Positions 16,401-23,648 of a stretch of DNA of 64,000 nucleotides are shown piece by piece; within the stretch, counting starts at the first letter, position 1, and each line of letters opens with the position of its first letter. Under the pieces are notes generated by a model. That model was not told the DNA's origin and did no database searches. It saw only the letters and a list, made by a program, of their open reading frames with translations. The DNA is from Actinomycetota bacterium (GTDB taxonomy: Bacteria; Actinomycetota; Actinomycetes; Propionibacteriales; Propionibacteriaceae): the NCBI GenBank assembly GCA_020161755.1, contig JAIUOS010000005.1:62001-126000 (forward strand), written 5' to 3'. The position numbers were made by a program, and so were the translations under genes.

Positions 16401-19047
16401 CGCTGCGCCGGTCAGGATCACCGACCAGTTGCCGGCCGAGCTCACGTTCGTCTCCGACGACTCCACCGCGTGGGACTGCTCGGCGAATGCGTCCAACCTG
16501 TTGACCTGCACGTACTCCGGCAGCCTGGCAGACGGTGCCACGCGCAGCTTCACGATCACGGTCGACATCGACTCTGCGCAGACCGGCGACATCACCAACA
16601 CCGCGAGGGTGAGCTCGCCGACCACGGATCCGCACACTCCGAACAACGAGAGCACGGACAGCACCGGGGTGGACGTGAAGGCCGACCTGGGGATCGAGAA
16701 GACCCACACCGGCGACGCGACCGCGGGCGAGAACCTGGACTTCACCCTCGAGGTCACGAACCACGGCGACTCCGACTCGCCGGGGCCGCTCACGGTGAAT
16801 GACACCCTGCCGACCGGCATGACCTTCGTCAGTGCATCCGGCGGCGGTTGGAGCTGCGACGCCACCGGTCAGGCGGTCACCTGCACCCGGACGGCGGGTC
16901 TCGTCGCCGATGCCACGTCGACCTTCACCATGACCGTGAAGGTGGACGCCGGCGCCGGCCCCGCCACGCTGACCAACTACGCAAGCGTCTCCGGGCCGGC
17001 TGCGGACACCAACCCCGACAACGACACCGATACCGATGCGGTCACGGTGAAGGACTCGGCGAACGTCCGGATCAGCAAGACGGCCGATGCGACCAGCGTG
17101 GTCGCCGGTGAGGAGGTCACCTACACCCTCACGGTGACCAACGACGGGCCGTCCGACGCCGACAACGTCCACGTCACCGACGCGCTGCCCACCGGCCTCG
17201 TGTACGACAGTGTCACGTCCGCCTCGTTCACCTGCGCGGACGCGGACCCGATCGACTGCACGCTCGCCACCATGCCCGCCGGCGCCGTCCGCACCATCAC
17301 GGTGACGGCCACGGTCGGCTCGGGGGTCGCGGAGGGCGCCACGATCGAGAACACGGCCAACGTCAGCACCAGCAGCCCTGGTGACGACCCGGACGACAAC
17401 GAGGACTCGGCGTCGATCGACGTGGTGACGAGCGCCGACCTGAGCATCGAGAAGACCCACTCGGGCGGCACGATTCTCGCCGGCGACAACGTGACGTTCG
17501 ACCTCGCGGTGCACAACGCGGGTCCCTCGGACGCGATCGCCGACGTGGTGGTCGCCGACACCCTGCCGACCGGCATGTCCTACGTCAGCAACACCGGCCC
17601 GTGGACGTGTGAGGCGGTCGACCAGACGGTGACCTGCACTCTGGACGACGACGCGTCGGTGCTGGCCGACAGTGACGCCCCGGCCCTGACGATCACCGCC
17701 CTGGTGGCCGCCGATCTCGATCCGGACTCGCTGGTCGATGGGGTGCTGACGAACAGCGCCGAGGTGACCAGCCCGACGTACGACGACAACGGCGACAACA
17801 ACTCCGACACCGACACGGTGCCGATCGAGTTCGCCGCCGACCTGTCGATCACCAAGACCCACGACGCTGCGGACGTCCGCGTTGGTGACGACCTGGACTT
17901 CACGCTCCAGGTGACCAACGACGGCCCGTCCATCGCGCGCGAGGTGACCGTGACCGACACGCTGCCGGACAGCCTCGAGTACGTCAGCGCGACCGGCGAC
18001 GGCTGGACCTGTACCGCCACGGGCCAGGAGGTGGACTGCACGCTCGACGACCCGCTCGCCGTGGGGGATGCGACGCCGATCACGGTGACCGTCACGGTGC
18101 TCGCGGCGGCGTACCCGTCGGTGGACAACACCGCCACGGTCGACGCGACGACGCCCGACCCGAACGACGAGAACAACTCGTCCACGGATACGGTGACGGT
18201 CCCGCCGAAGGTCGATCTCGGGATCACCAAGACCCACGAGCCGGAGCCGATGCAGGTGGGCCAGCAGGCCACCTACACCATCGGCGTGAGCAACGCCGGG
18301 GACACCGACGATCCCGGGCCGATCACGGTCACGGACACGCTGCCGGACGGCCTCACCTACGTGAGCGGGACCGGGGACGGCTGGGTCTGCGGGAATGAGG
18401 GCCAGGGCGTCAGCTGCACCCGGGCCGCCGGTTTGGGCGCGACGGAGAACACCAGCATCGCGCTGGTCGTCGAGGTCGGCCCCGCCGCCTACCCGGCAGT
18501 GACCAACACCGCCACGGTGTCGACGCCGTCGGAGGACACGAACACGGACAACAACGCCGACGACGACCCGGCCACGGTGCTGCCGCTGTACGACCTGTCC
18601 CTGGACAAGGAGCTGCTCAGGATCACCGGGAGCCGCGCCGACTGGAGGCTGACGGTCACCAACCACGGGCCCAACCCGGCGCCGAGCAGCGCCGTGGTGG
18701 TCACGGACAACCTGCCCAACGAGCTCACGTACCTCGACTTCACCGGGGACGGCTGGACCTGCACGCCGCAGGGCCAGGCCGTGGTGTGCACCTACGACTC
18801 GGAGCTTGCGGCCGGGGCGAGCGCGTCCGTGGACCTGCACACGTCCATCGACTCCGGGGCCTCGGGCACGATCGTGAACAGCGCCACGATCGAGGACGGC
18901 GTCACGGACACGGCGACCGGCAAGATCCCGACGGCCAACGACGGACTGGCCTACACCGGCGGCGTCGCCTCCGGGGTGGCCGTCCTGGGTCTGATCTGCC
19001 TGGCGGCCGGAACGCTGCTGCTGAGCCGCCGGAGGCGGCGCGCCTGA
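10495..19047 (+). CDS. Giant wall-anchored DUF11-repeat surface protein
   Basis: About 2850 aa. ATG 10495 (preceded by GGGGGAG) gives a basic start, a hydrophobic core (about residues 18-37) and an ASA signal-peptidase site at 41-43, so I prefer it to the longer upstream frame. The mature part holds 19 repeats by hand count, each ~110-140 aa and marked by a VTDTLPTGL-like strand. These are DUF11/isopeptide-forming-type Ig-like domains. Repeats 11-19 are more alike (often ending in GDGWTCT) than repeats 1-10. The C-terminus has LAYTG (2818-2822), a hydrophobic helix and SRRRRRA, a cell-wall sorting signal of the LAxTG kind used by class E sortases. The likely role is a long stalk or adhesin; the ligand is unknown. 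No sortase gene is nearby. Confidence 0.9.
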   Translation: MARSGRDHAVPMSAASRTLLRLLLSFVLVVTGLIVAAPTTASAAGAITLSKTSDGTVLLGGNAGFTLTAGNAAGNPEQYNLSYTDTLPPGVAYVDGSTSPANFGEPEIITTEVVVDGTTYDQQTLVWANVSDLTPGSTIALHFAAEVDPKLYPIGSDVKNTATAVTSSDPREVPEFDPTGAPVPGVETVSASSSSTTAVTAIRITKASGVDGELTPEDELMRGVNDHQSVYSLTVTNNGVDKTDSVVVTDYLPAGLEFLGCGGDFNSTKPEYPGASNVVDDVAKCTEPKTVETVQDPKGYPAGVYTKVIWELDSIPASGKSVIRYAAGIPQRSNTMDFGGETPAIDGAQAANLDNNNGAATTETKNELGLTNYAEAAGNFEGAGVADTTNHTVTAEDLRIVKGVSPQTFSQGELATYTLVVDASEYANASKLVITDEMPAGLCPVQTSDPSYTPPVAECKIDQGEKPTNGSITGVIANADGSFTLTITPDKTSLDANGNLVITYQALMRQYYDVDSSAPTSAADSFTNTVRIDGVTVPPDTVNAPITDVQEVSDESSATILSGGPQLTKLRMANATPMSCSEKIGDYSDDPDDDTNPFAEGDRVCFFLRLDFPDAVDTRNAQLTDFLPLNLTYESSTVVTGKDLVAAMLPDTPTNYVQWQLGSGKPRVVPKGSVFEVVVSAIVSKPAPVTTPVKVLDKDNLAKFRYTNSAGLSQSLRDSVTVPLGPPPPIGIVKGVESLNGTTLDAGAPNNLDGVQVKGDDKVVFRIDVSNLASAGEINGDTILAPDVWDVLPDGITCANISTISDSGVCYDAGATGRPALASGNTTSAVIRWQLPADYTITPGATGKLTYTMAIPTGVSVSTTYTNTTAVASYTTATNIGGVSPAAVHNPANNVDAGVPSSAMDVPAASDYSWVYTADATVAKSNVTDITAIGNTASQAVVGETLTYTVSVKIPARTTVYNAVLVDPMPTGIDFVGPATAAFSATGTSPATGALPTGVTLTSTDGTLKFGTSYANTTDTDQLFEVKIPARANKDAGNTQGVTRTNTASFTSDTAQTGGTALPAREAQSDVTIVEPSPSLTKSATPTDVAGGQTVTYTLTASNAAGRPPLQDSWVVDCLPGTVTFGTFTTTPSGTTATTEAGTGTNGCATGYTRIAWNIGSLAGGQSLALKYTGIVNPAPAGAESYTNTATLTGGTLNDGKTDPLAADNPNERTYSDTRTATLNVTGATVIKSATPATLTPGQKGTWMVTATIPAGINFYDASVIDVLPDGFVLSSLTTDSVTCAPVGGGSCTVAGTSLTATNSGRTIGWFLGDLAVSAQVRTVTITYSGLLDPANAGNTAGTTRTNSATIQWNTTNHTDPTSTGDTWDKTSPAATATITVVEPALTVDKSVNDTTVEPGQTFTYTVKVANDGRAANLSAAYNYTVVDTVPTGVVVDAATISNGGVLAGAGANGGGTITWTVAGPLAPNASTSFTYSAKLAASSTLTTAALTNTADITKYESLPTGGRTYDGPSDSQAVTPAFPHVTPTKSVAAGPAYLGKPKTWTITVTNDGTATAYGVDVTDTLPMNWTYDAGSANASVAGAASTQVEPVLSTVAGKQVLTWTNAGTIPATGVNKTLVITFTATPKDPDAATDPGVGASVNHTNSVAVVAEDATGATGNSTGPYNAGPATASTHIDSADVQIVKTSDDAVAGQDLTYTLDVKNNGPDTAVGPFTVVDTLPTGLGTVTASGSGWTCTVSTTEVNCVRTTAADTLAANASFPSITVRIAIPSDVVSGTKIDNTATVTATTHDPDPTNNTSSVTDTVARSVDLGIVKKTTTNPVVAGQNITYTLDVTNHGPSDTDGPIVVTDDLPSGATFVSDTGTGWDCDRDGDTLTCTRTAGLTNGQAAPQITVVMSVPADRTASLTNTASVEGPEDDPNEDNDESTVTDPVTTSADLGLTKIHQGAFIPGSTGVYEFTVINNGPSDAAAPVRITDQLPAELTFVSDDSTAWDCSANASNLLTCTYSGSLADGATRSFTITVDIDSAQTGDITNTARVSSPTTDPHTPNNESTDSTGVDVKADLGIEKTHTGDATAGENLDFTLEVTNHGDSDSPGPLTVNDTLPTGMTFVSASGGGWSCDATGQAVTCTRTAGLVADATSTFTMTVKVDAGAGPATLTNYASVSGPAADTNPDNDTDTDAVTVKDSANVRISKTADATSVVAGEEVTYTLTVTNDGPSDADNVHVTDALPTGLVYDSVTSASFTCADADPIDCTLATMPAGAVRTITVTATVGSGVAEGATIENTANVSTSSPGDDPDDNEDSASIDVVTSADLSIEKTHSGGTILAGDNVTFDLAVHNAGPSDAIADVVVADTLPTGMSYVSNTGPWTCEAVDQTVTCTLDDDASVLADSDAPALTITALVAADLDPDSLVDGVLTNSAEVTSPTYDDNGDNNSDTDTVPIEFAADLSITKTHDAADVRVGDDLDFTLQVTNDGPSIAREVTVTDTLPDSLEYVSATGDGWTCTATGQEVDCTLDDPLAVGDATPITVTVTVLAAAYPSVDNTATVDATTPDPNDENNSSTDTVTVPPKVDLGITKTHEPEPMQVGQQATYTIGVSNAGDTDDPGPITVTDTLPDGLTYVSGTGDGWVCGNEGQGVSCTRAAGLGATENTSIALVVEVGPAAYPAVTNTATVSTPSEDTNTDNNADDDPATVLPLYDLSLDKELLRITGSRADWRLTVTNHGPNPAPSSAVVVTDNLPNELTYLDFTGDGWTCTPQGQAVVCTYDSELAAGASASVDLHTSIDSGASGTIVNSATIEDGVTDTATGKIPTANDGLAYTGGVASGVAVLGLICLAAGTLLLSRRRRRA

Positions 19048-19060
19048 CCTTGGGTGGCTG

Positions 19061-19092
19061 GGGGCCGGACCGTGTGACCACGGCCGGCCTCC
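19061..19092. terminator. Hairpin after the surface-protein gene
   Basis: GGGGCCGGACCGTG pairs with CACGGCCGGCCTCC, with one bulged base and a four-base loop, 14 bases after the stop. No T-run follows. It plausibly ends the long transcript. Confidence 0.55.
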
Positions 19093-19664
19093 AGTGCTGT
19101 TCGGGCTTCCGTGATCTTCGGCGCGGATGATCCGCGGCGCTCGCCCGCTCCTCGCTCAGCGTGTACGCAATTCTACGGCCGCGCTGTGGCGGCTCAGGTT
19201 CTGGGGACGGGGGAGGGGTTCGCGCAGAGCGGAGATGGCCCGCCGGGCTGGCGGCCCTGACCCGTGGACCCCTCCTTCGGGTCGGGCTCGCCCACGACTT
19301 CTGCCGACGCCCCCCTCAGATCGGCGTGAGTCGCGCCCCCAGGCGGCGGAGCCGTGGGAGGAACCGTGCTCAAGGGTACGGACGTGGTCGGGGGCCTTGT
19401 CAGACCCCTCCCGGGTGACTTTGGCCGATTCCGGCGGACGGCTCGTGCGGGCTGCCGCACAGGGCGCGACAGGTGCCCGCCAAGGCCTCAAGGTCGGATC
19501 GGTGGGCGCCTTGGCTGACTGCTGCGGAGCGCCGCCGCCCGGGATGGAGCGGTGCCGCGAGCCTGCTGACCGGGAGAAGGGCGAGATTTCATCATCGTGC
19601 GCGCTGCTGACCGCCCAACCCGCTCGTCATCCCGGTACACGTCGGGATCCCCGTCCTGTCCTTT
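19093..19664. other. Gene-free stretch between convergent genes
   Basis: No convincing gene is visible here. The open frames (for example 19127-19717 on the plus strand) translate to Arg/Pro/Gly-rich sequence without domains and have no ribosome site. Several small hairpins are present, such as ATCCCG/CGGGAT near 19629. It does not match the tmRNA, RNase P RNA or SRP RNA signatures I know. It may be a decayed gene or an unrecognised structured RNA. Confidence 0.5.
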
Positions 19665-19738
19665 CGCCGAACGCCACCGTTCCGGTCAAACGCCAGCGCC
19701 CAGGCAGGAGCGTTTGACCGGAACGGAGGCGTTCGGCG
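19665..19738. repeat. Large inverted repeat with 29-base arms
   Basis: The left arm (19665-19693) begins CGCCGAACGCC and the right arm (19710-19738) ends GGCGTTCGGCG. The arms pair at 28 of 29 positions around a 16-base loop. It lies between the convergent surface-protein and MFS genes, 85 bases before the MFS stop. It could be a bidirectional terminator or an immobile REP-like unit. Confidence 0.8.
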
Positions 19739-19822
19739 TGAGGCGTCCGGCAGGTCGCTCTGGTCGGCGGTAGAAGTCCACGGTCGAGACGCTGCTCATG
19801 CCGTGGAGGAGCCCGATCGTCC

Positions 19823-21052
19823 TCATGCGGCCGCTCCCAGGAGAGCCGGCTCGTCGGCGTCGGCCGAGCGGACGGGAAGGTGCCGGCGCGAGTTGAGGAC
19901 GACGACCGTGGTGGACGCGACGGCCAGCACGACGAGCGCGGCGAACAGCTGCGGGGTCGTGAACGGCGGGGTGATCGCGGCCATCGCCGTGGGCGTGAGG
20001 AACCCGAGGTACGCGACCGCGTAGAAGACTCCGGTGAGCCCGGCCAGGTGGCGCGGTCCGGCGATCCGCTGGACCTCGAGCAGGCCGGTGGACAGCGCGA
20101 TGCCGATGCCGGCCCCCGACGTCGCCGCCGTGACGATCCCCAGGAAGGGCGAGCTGGTCACGGCGACCAGCCCGACGCCGGCCACCGACACGGTCAGGGT
20201 GACCATCGCGGTGATCAGGCCGCGGGCCGTGTCGACCGCGTCGAGGCGCTTCGCGACCGGCTGGACGAGGGCCGCGACCGTGAGCGAGACCACGGTGAGC
20301 AGCGTGGCGTACGCGATCCCGAAGCCCCCGATCCGGTCGCGCAGCAGCACCGGGACGTACCCGTACGCCAGCGCGGCCAGCCCGAAGATCCACGGCGCCG
20401 CGACGACCACGACCCGGGTGAAGCGGCGGTGGGACGCGGCCGGCACCCGCAGGCTCGCCCGCAGCGGCACCCCGTCCGTCCGCGCCGGGCTGGTCTCGGG
20501 GATTCGCCGCACCAGGAACAGCGGCGGGATCGCGATCAGGATGTGCGCGAGGTACGGCAGCACCTCGGGTGCCGGCCCCCACTGGGCGAGTGCCCCGGCC
20601 ACCCCGGCGCCGAGCGCCGAGCCCAGCGAGAAGGCGAGCGAGGCGCGGCGCGCGCCGCTGCCGGCGTCCGCCGTGGGGTCGTACGGCGCCTGGGAGAGTT
20701 CCTTGAGCCAGCTGGTGCCCACCGCCATGGCGGTGCCCACCGTGATCCCGGCGAGGAGGCGTCCGACGTAAATCGGCGCCGGGCCGAGGAAGCCGAGCGC
20801 GAGCACGATGCTCGTGGCCAGCGCGGACACGGCCCCGGCGAACATCACCGGACGGCGGCCGTACCGGTCCGACAGCGGGCCCGCGACCAGCAGCGACGGC
20901 GCCAGGGCGAGAACGTAGACCCCGAGGAAGGCGTTCACCACCACCGTGCTGTAGCCGTCCACCTGCTTGTACATCAACAGCAGGGGAGTGAACTGGTTGC
21001 CCGCCCACGAGCACACGAACAGCGCGACGAACGCGCCCTTCCAGGCGCGCAT
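19823..21052 (-). CDS. MFS transporter, 12-TM
   Basis: A 409-aa major facilitator protein. The natural start is MRAWKGAFVALFVC at 21052; the longer frame upstream reads Arg/Pro-rich and lies antisense to nothing useful. Motif A is visible as GPLSDRYGRRPVMF after helix 2, and about 12 hydrophobic segments are present. It is probably a drug or metabolite exporter; the substrate is unknown. Its ATG shares one base with the stop of the upstream GntR regulator (TGATG), so the two are co-transcribed and the regulator most likely controls the exporter. Confidence 0.88.
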   Translation of the reverse strand: MRAWKGAFVALFVCSWAGNQFTPLLLMYKQVDGYSTVVVNAFLGVYVLALAPSLLVAGPLSDRYGRRPVMFAGAVSALATSIVLALGFLGPAPIYVGRLLAGITVGTAMAVGTSWLKELSQAPYDPTADAGSGARRASLAFSLGSALGAGVAGALAQWGPAPEVLPYLAHILIAIPPLFLVRRIPETSPARTDGVPLRASLRVPAASHRRFTRVVVVAAPWIFGLAALAYGYVPVLLRDRIGGFGIAYATLLTVVSLTVAALVQPVAKRLDAVDTARGLITAMVTLTVSVAGVGLVAVTSSPFLGIVTAATSGAGIGIALSTGLLEVQRIAGPRHLAGLTGVFYAVAYLGFLTPTAMAAITPPFTTPQLFAALVVLAVASTTVVVLNSRRHLPVRSADADEPALLGAAA

Positions 21053-21681
21053 CACAGGATCCCGCGGTGCCGCCGGACGTGGCCCGAGATCAGCCGGCAC
21101 AGCTCGTCGGCGTCCCCGCGCTGCGCGGCGGCCAGCATGAGCTCGTGCTCGGCCAGTGCCCCGGCGACCTCCTGGGGCCCGACCTGGAGCAACTGGTGGC
21201 GCAGGCGGTGCTGGCGGTCGCGGAGCAGTTCGTGGAAGAACAGCGCGGTTGCGTTGCGGGACGCCCGGATCAGGATCGCGTGGAACGCGCTGTCGAGCTC
21301 GACGAACCGCTCCTCGTCCCCGGCCGCAGCCAGCTCCCGCTGGCGGTCGACGTTCGCGGCCATCTCGGCGAGTACCGCGGACGGGAGCGCGCCCGCGCCG
21401 AGCGCACGGCGGGCGGTCGAGCACTCGATCGCCTCACGCATCTCCAGGACGTCGCGGGCCTCGTCCGGCGCCATCGGGACGACCGCCGCGCCCCGGCGCG
21501 GGGCCAGACTGAGCAGCTTCTCGCCCTCCAGGCGGAGGAAGGCCTCGTGGACGGGGGTGCGGCTGATGCCGAGCTCGTCGGCGATCGTGACCTCGCTGAG
21601 CAGCTCGCCGCCGGCGAAGCCGCCGGACAGGATCAGCGACTTGGTGTGGTCGTAGGCACGTTCAGCCACGGGCTGGGTCAT
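21052..21681 (-). CDS. GntR-family regulator, FadR subfamily
   Basis: A 209-aa transcription factor. The winged helix-turn-helix spans about residues 8-70 (LSEVTIADELGISRTPVHEAFLRL is the GntR signature). A helical FCD effector domain follows, with metal/ligand-type residues in LDSAFHAILIRAS and ALAEHELMLAAA. The start at ATG 21681 is supported by a TACGGT -10 box only 6 bases upstream, which implies a leaderless mRNA. It is the first gene of a two-gene operon with the MFS transporter. A 14-bp palindrome in its own promoter is the likely operator. The inducer is unknown. Confidence 0.9.
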   Translation of the reverse strand: MTQPVAERAYDHTKSLILSGGFAGGELLSEVTIADELGISRTPVHEAFLRLEGEKLLSLAPRRGAAVVPMAPDEARDVLEMREAIECSTARRALGAGALPSAVLAEMAANVDRQRELAAAGDEERFVELDSAFHAILIRASRNATALFFHELLRDRQHRLRHQLLQVGPQEVAGALAEHELMLAAAQRGDADELCRLISGHVRRHRGIL

Positions 21682-21687
21682 GGGATG

Positions 21688-21717
21688 ACCGTAGCTTGCA
21701 TGCAAGCATGAGTTCAA
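21688..21717 (-). promoter_or_regulatory. Promoter of the gntR-MFS operon with embedded operator
   Basis: On the minus strand TTGAAC (21717-21712) and TACGGT (21693-21688) are separated by 18 bases, and the start codon begins 7 bases after the -10 box. The perfect palindrome GCTTGCATGCAAGC (21694-21707) fills most of the spacer. FadR-type GntR proteins recognise short palindromes with a TTGnnnnCAA-like core, so bound repressor would block RNA polymerase directly. Confidence 0.75.
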
Positions 21718-21895
21718 GTCTGCATCCACGCCTTGGCGAGGGTAGGGGCGAGGAGGGCGCGCGGATGCGACGATGGCGCCATGTCCAGGGGTCCACATCG
21801 GCAGGTTGCGTTGCCCCGCGGCTCTGGAGCCAACTCCAGTAGTGGGTGGGCTCCGCATTTCTGCTTGTCAGGTGCTCGGGACACAGGCAGCCCGT

Positions 21896-21971
21896 TGGCG
21901 ACCCCAGCAAGATTCGAACTTGCGACACAAGGTTTAGGAAACCTCTGCTCTATCCCCTGAGCTATGGGGCC
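21896..21971 (-). tRNA. tRNA-Arg (anticodon CCU)
   Basis: The minus strand folds into a full cloverleaf. The acceptor GGCCCCA pairs with TGGGGTC, the D stem is GCTC/GAGC, the anticodon loop TTCCTAA gives anticodon CCT (reads AGG), and the T arm is GCAAG-TTCGAAT-CTTGC. The discriminator base is G73 and the 3' CCA is encoded (21898-21896). AGG is a rare arginine codon in high-GC genomes. Confidence 0.95.
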
Positions 21972-22128
21972 AAGTGGCCGTGGCGGCAGGCAACAGCGTA
22001 GCGCCTTGCCGGATGGTCACCCGACTGGGGGACCCGTGCGCTGGCTAGGGAAGAAACCTTCTCCGAGACCGTCCGGATTTGGCGATTCGAGTTTGCTTTG
22101 GGCCTTCCGTCGGCTAGAGTCAGGGACT

Positions 22129-22202
22129 GAGAGTGACGCACTCGATGTTGTCTCCTGGGGGTGGGTAGACGGCTTTCAAGCCCTTCGCGGTGCGTCACTC
22201 TC
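22129..22202 (+). other. Long-range stem-loop, possible small RNA or leader
   Basis: GAGAGTGACGCAC (22129-22141) and GTGCGTCACTCTC (22190-22202) are perfect 13-bp arms enclosing 48 bases, with a further small stem (GGCTT/AAGCC) inside. A TAGAGT box lies just upstream (22115-22120) with a weak TTTGCT 17 bases before it. It could be a small RNA gene, since the downstream pyrophosphorylase gene seems to have its own leaderless promoter. I do not recognise the family. Confidence 0.4.
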
Positions 22203-22276
22203 GCTCTGTCCGCAGGTTTGCCTGACCGCGCCGATCTCATCTGGCGCCGACGGGGCGGGACGCCCGCTTCCCCGGC

Positions 22277-22282
22277 TAGCAT
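22277..22282 (+). promoter_or_regulatory. -10 box giving a leaderless mRNA
   Basis: TAGCAT stands 7 bases before ATG 22290 and no ribosome-binding sequence lies between, so transcription would begin at the start codon. This fixes the start choice for the pyrophosphorylase gene. Confidence 0.55.
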
Positions 22283-22289
22283 CCGTCTC

Positions 22290-23648
22290 ATGACCCCCGC
22301 CGCACTCCAGGAGTGCCTCGACAAGATGGGCGCCGCCGGCATCAACCAGGCCGCGATCGACAACTTCCGCTACTACTGGCAGCAGTGCGCCTCGGGCGTC
22401 ACCGGCGTGATCCGGGAGGACACCATCCGTCCGCTGCTCGACCCGCCGCAACTCGACGCCGTCGAGGTGGACGAGGACGACGCCCGCGCCGCCCTCCAGC
22501 AGACCGTGATCATCAAACTCAACGGCGGGCTCGGCACGTCCATGGGGCTCGAGGCCGCCAAGACGCTGCTCCCGGTACGGGACGGACGCACCTTCCTCGA
22601 CCTGATCGTCGACCAGGTCCGCCATGCCCGGAGCCGCTACGACGCGCGGCTGCCGCTGGTGTTCATGGACAGCTTCCGCACCCGCGAGGACACCCTCGCC
22701 GCGCTGGCAGCCCACGCCGACCTCGTCGTGGACGGGCTGCCGCTCGACTTCCTGCAGAACGCCGAGCCCAAGATTCTCGCCGACGGGCTGGGCCCGGTGG
22801 AGTGGCCGGCCGACCCGAGCCTGGAGTGGTGCCCGCCCGGCCACGGCGACCTGTACCCCGCGCTGTGGGGCACCGGGCTGCTCGACGCCCTGATCGACGC
22901 CGGCTTCCGGTACGCCTCCGTCGCCAACGGCGACAACCTCGGCGCCGCCCCCAACGCCGAGCTCGCCGGCTGGTTCGCCGCGTCCGGCGCCCCCTATGCC
23001 GCCGAGGTGTGCCCGCGGACGATCAACGACCGCAAGGGCGGCCACCTCGCGGTGCGCATCGCCGACGGCCAGCTGATCCTGCGCGACACCGCGCAGACCG
23101 CCGCCGAGGAGATGGAGTTCTTCACCGACGAGCACCGCCACCCCTACTTCCACGCGAACAACCTGTGGCTCGACCTCGTCCAGGTGCGCGACCTGCTGCG
23201 CGAGCGCAACGGCGTCCTCGGGCTGCCGCTGATCCGCAACGACAAGACCGTCGACCCGTCCGACCCCACCTCGCCGAAGGTGATCCAGCTCGAGAGCGCG
23301 ATGGGTGCGGCCATCGAGGTGTTCCCGGGCGCCACCGCGATCGCGGTGGGGCGCGACCGCTTCCTGCCGGTCAAGACCACCAACGAGCTCATGCTGCTGC
23401 GCTCCGACGTGTTCGAACTCGGGACGGACGGACGGCTGCACAGCCAGGTCGACCGCATCCCCGAGGTCGACCTCGACCCGGCCCACTACAAGCTGATCGA
23501 CGATTTCGAGTTCCTGGTGACGGTGGTGCCCTCGCTGCGCGGGGCCGAGTCGCTGCGCGTCCGCGGGGAGTGGCGCTTCGACGCCCCGGCGGTCGTCGCC
23601 GGCGCGGTCGACCTGGCCGACACCGGCACCGTCCAGTCGTACCGGTGA
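22290..23648 (+). CDS. UTP--glucose-1-phosphate uridylyltransferase, UDPGP family
   Basis: A 452-aa enzyme making UDP-glucose from UTP and glucose-1-phosphate. It belongs to the UDPGP (eukaryote-like) family, not to bacterial GalU. The nucleotide loop LNGGLGTSMG is at residues 77-86. PPGHGDLYPAL, NGDNLGA, FHANNLWLDL and FLPVKTTNELMLLRSD (uridine/sugar-phosphate and catalytic Lys regions) are intact. It supplies UDP-glucose for glycans and trehalose/glycogen metabolism. The frame is open further upstream, but the leaderless promoter and conserved N-terminus favour ATG 22290. Its stop overlaps the GTG of the next small gene. Confidence 0.93.
   Translation: MTPAALQECLDKMGAAGINQAAIDNFRYYWQQCASGVTGVIREDTIRPLLDPPQLDAVEVDEDDARAALQQTVIIKLNGGLGTSMGLEAAKTLLPVRDGRTFLDLIVDQVRHARSRYDARLPLVFMDSFRTREDTLAALAAHADLVVDGLPLDFLQNAEPKILADGLGPVEWPADPSLEWCPPGHGDLYPALWGTGLLDALIDAGFRYASVANGDNLGAAPNAELAGWFAASGAPYAAEVCPRTINDRKGGHLAVRIADGQLILRDTAQTAAEEMEFFTDEHRHPYFHANNLWLDLVQVRDLLRERNGVLGLPLIRNDKTVDPSDPTSPKVIQLESAMGAAIEVFPGATAIAVGRDRFLPVKTTNELMLLRSDVFELGTDGRLHSQVDRIPEVDLDPAHYKLIDDFEFLVTVVPSLRGAESLRVRGEWRFDAPAVVAGAVDLADTGTVQSYR

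Larger units (their letters stand above)
21972..22289. other. Intergenic region between tRNA-Arg and UDP-glucose pyrophosphorylase
   Basis: These 318 bases hold the divergent start region for the tRNA (a TACGCT box on the minus strand at 22000-21995), a long-range stem-loop at 22129-22202, and a TAGCAT -10 box at 22277-22282 seven bases before the next ATG. No protein-coding gene is seen. Confidence 0.6.

Noticed and set aside
19048-19660. tmRNA, RNase P RNA or SRP RNA in the long gene-free stretch
   Set aside because: None of the conserved cores I know for these RNAs is present on either strand.
19127-19717. 196-codon open frame in the gap after the surface-protein gene
   Set aside because: Arg/Pro/Gly-rich translation, no domain, no ribosome site, and its end runs through the large palindrome.
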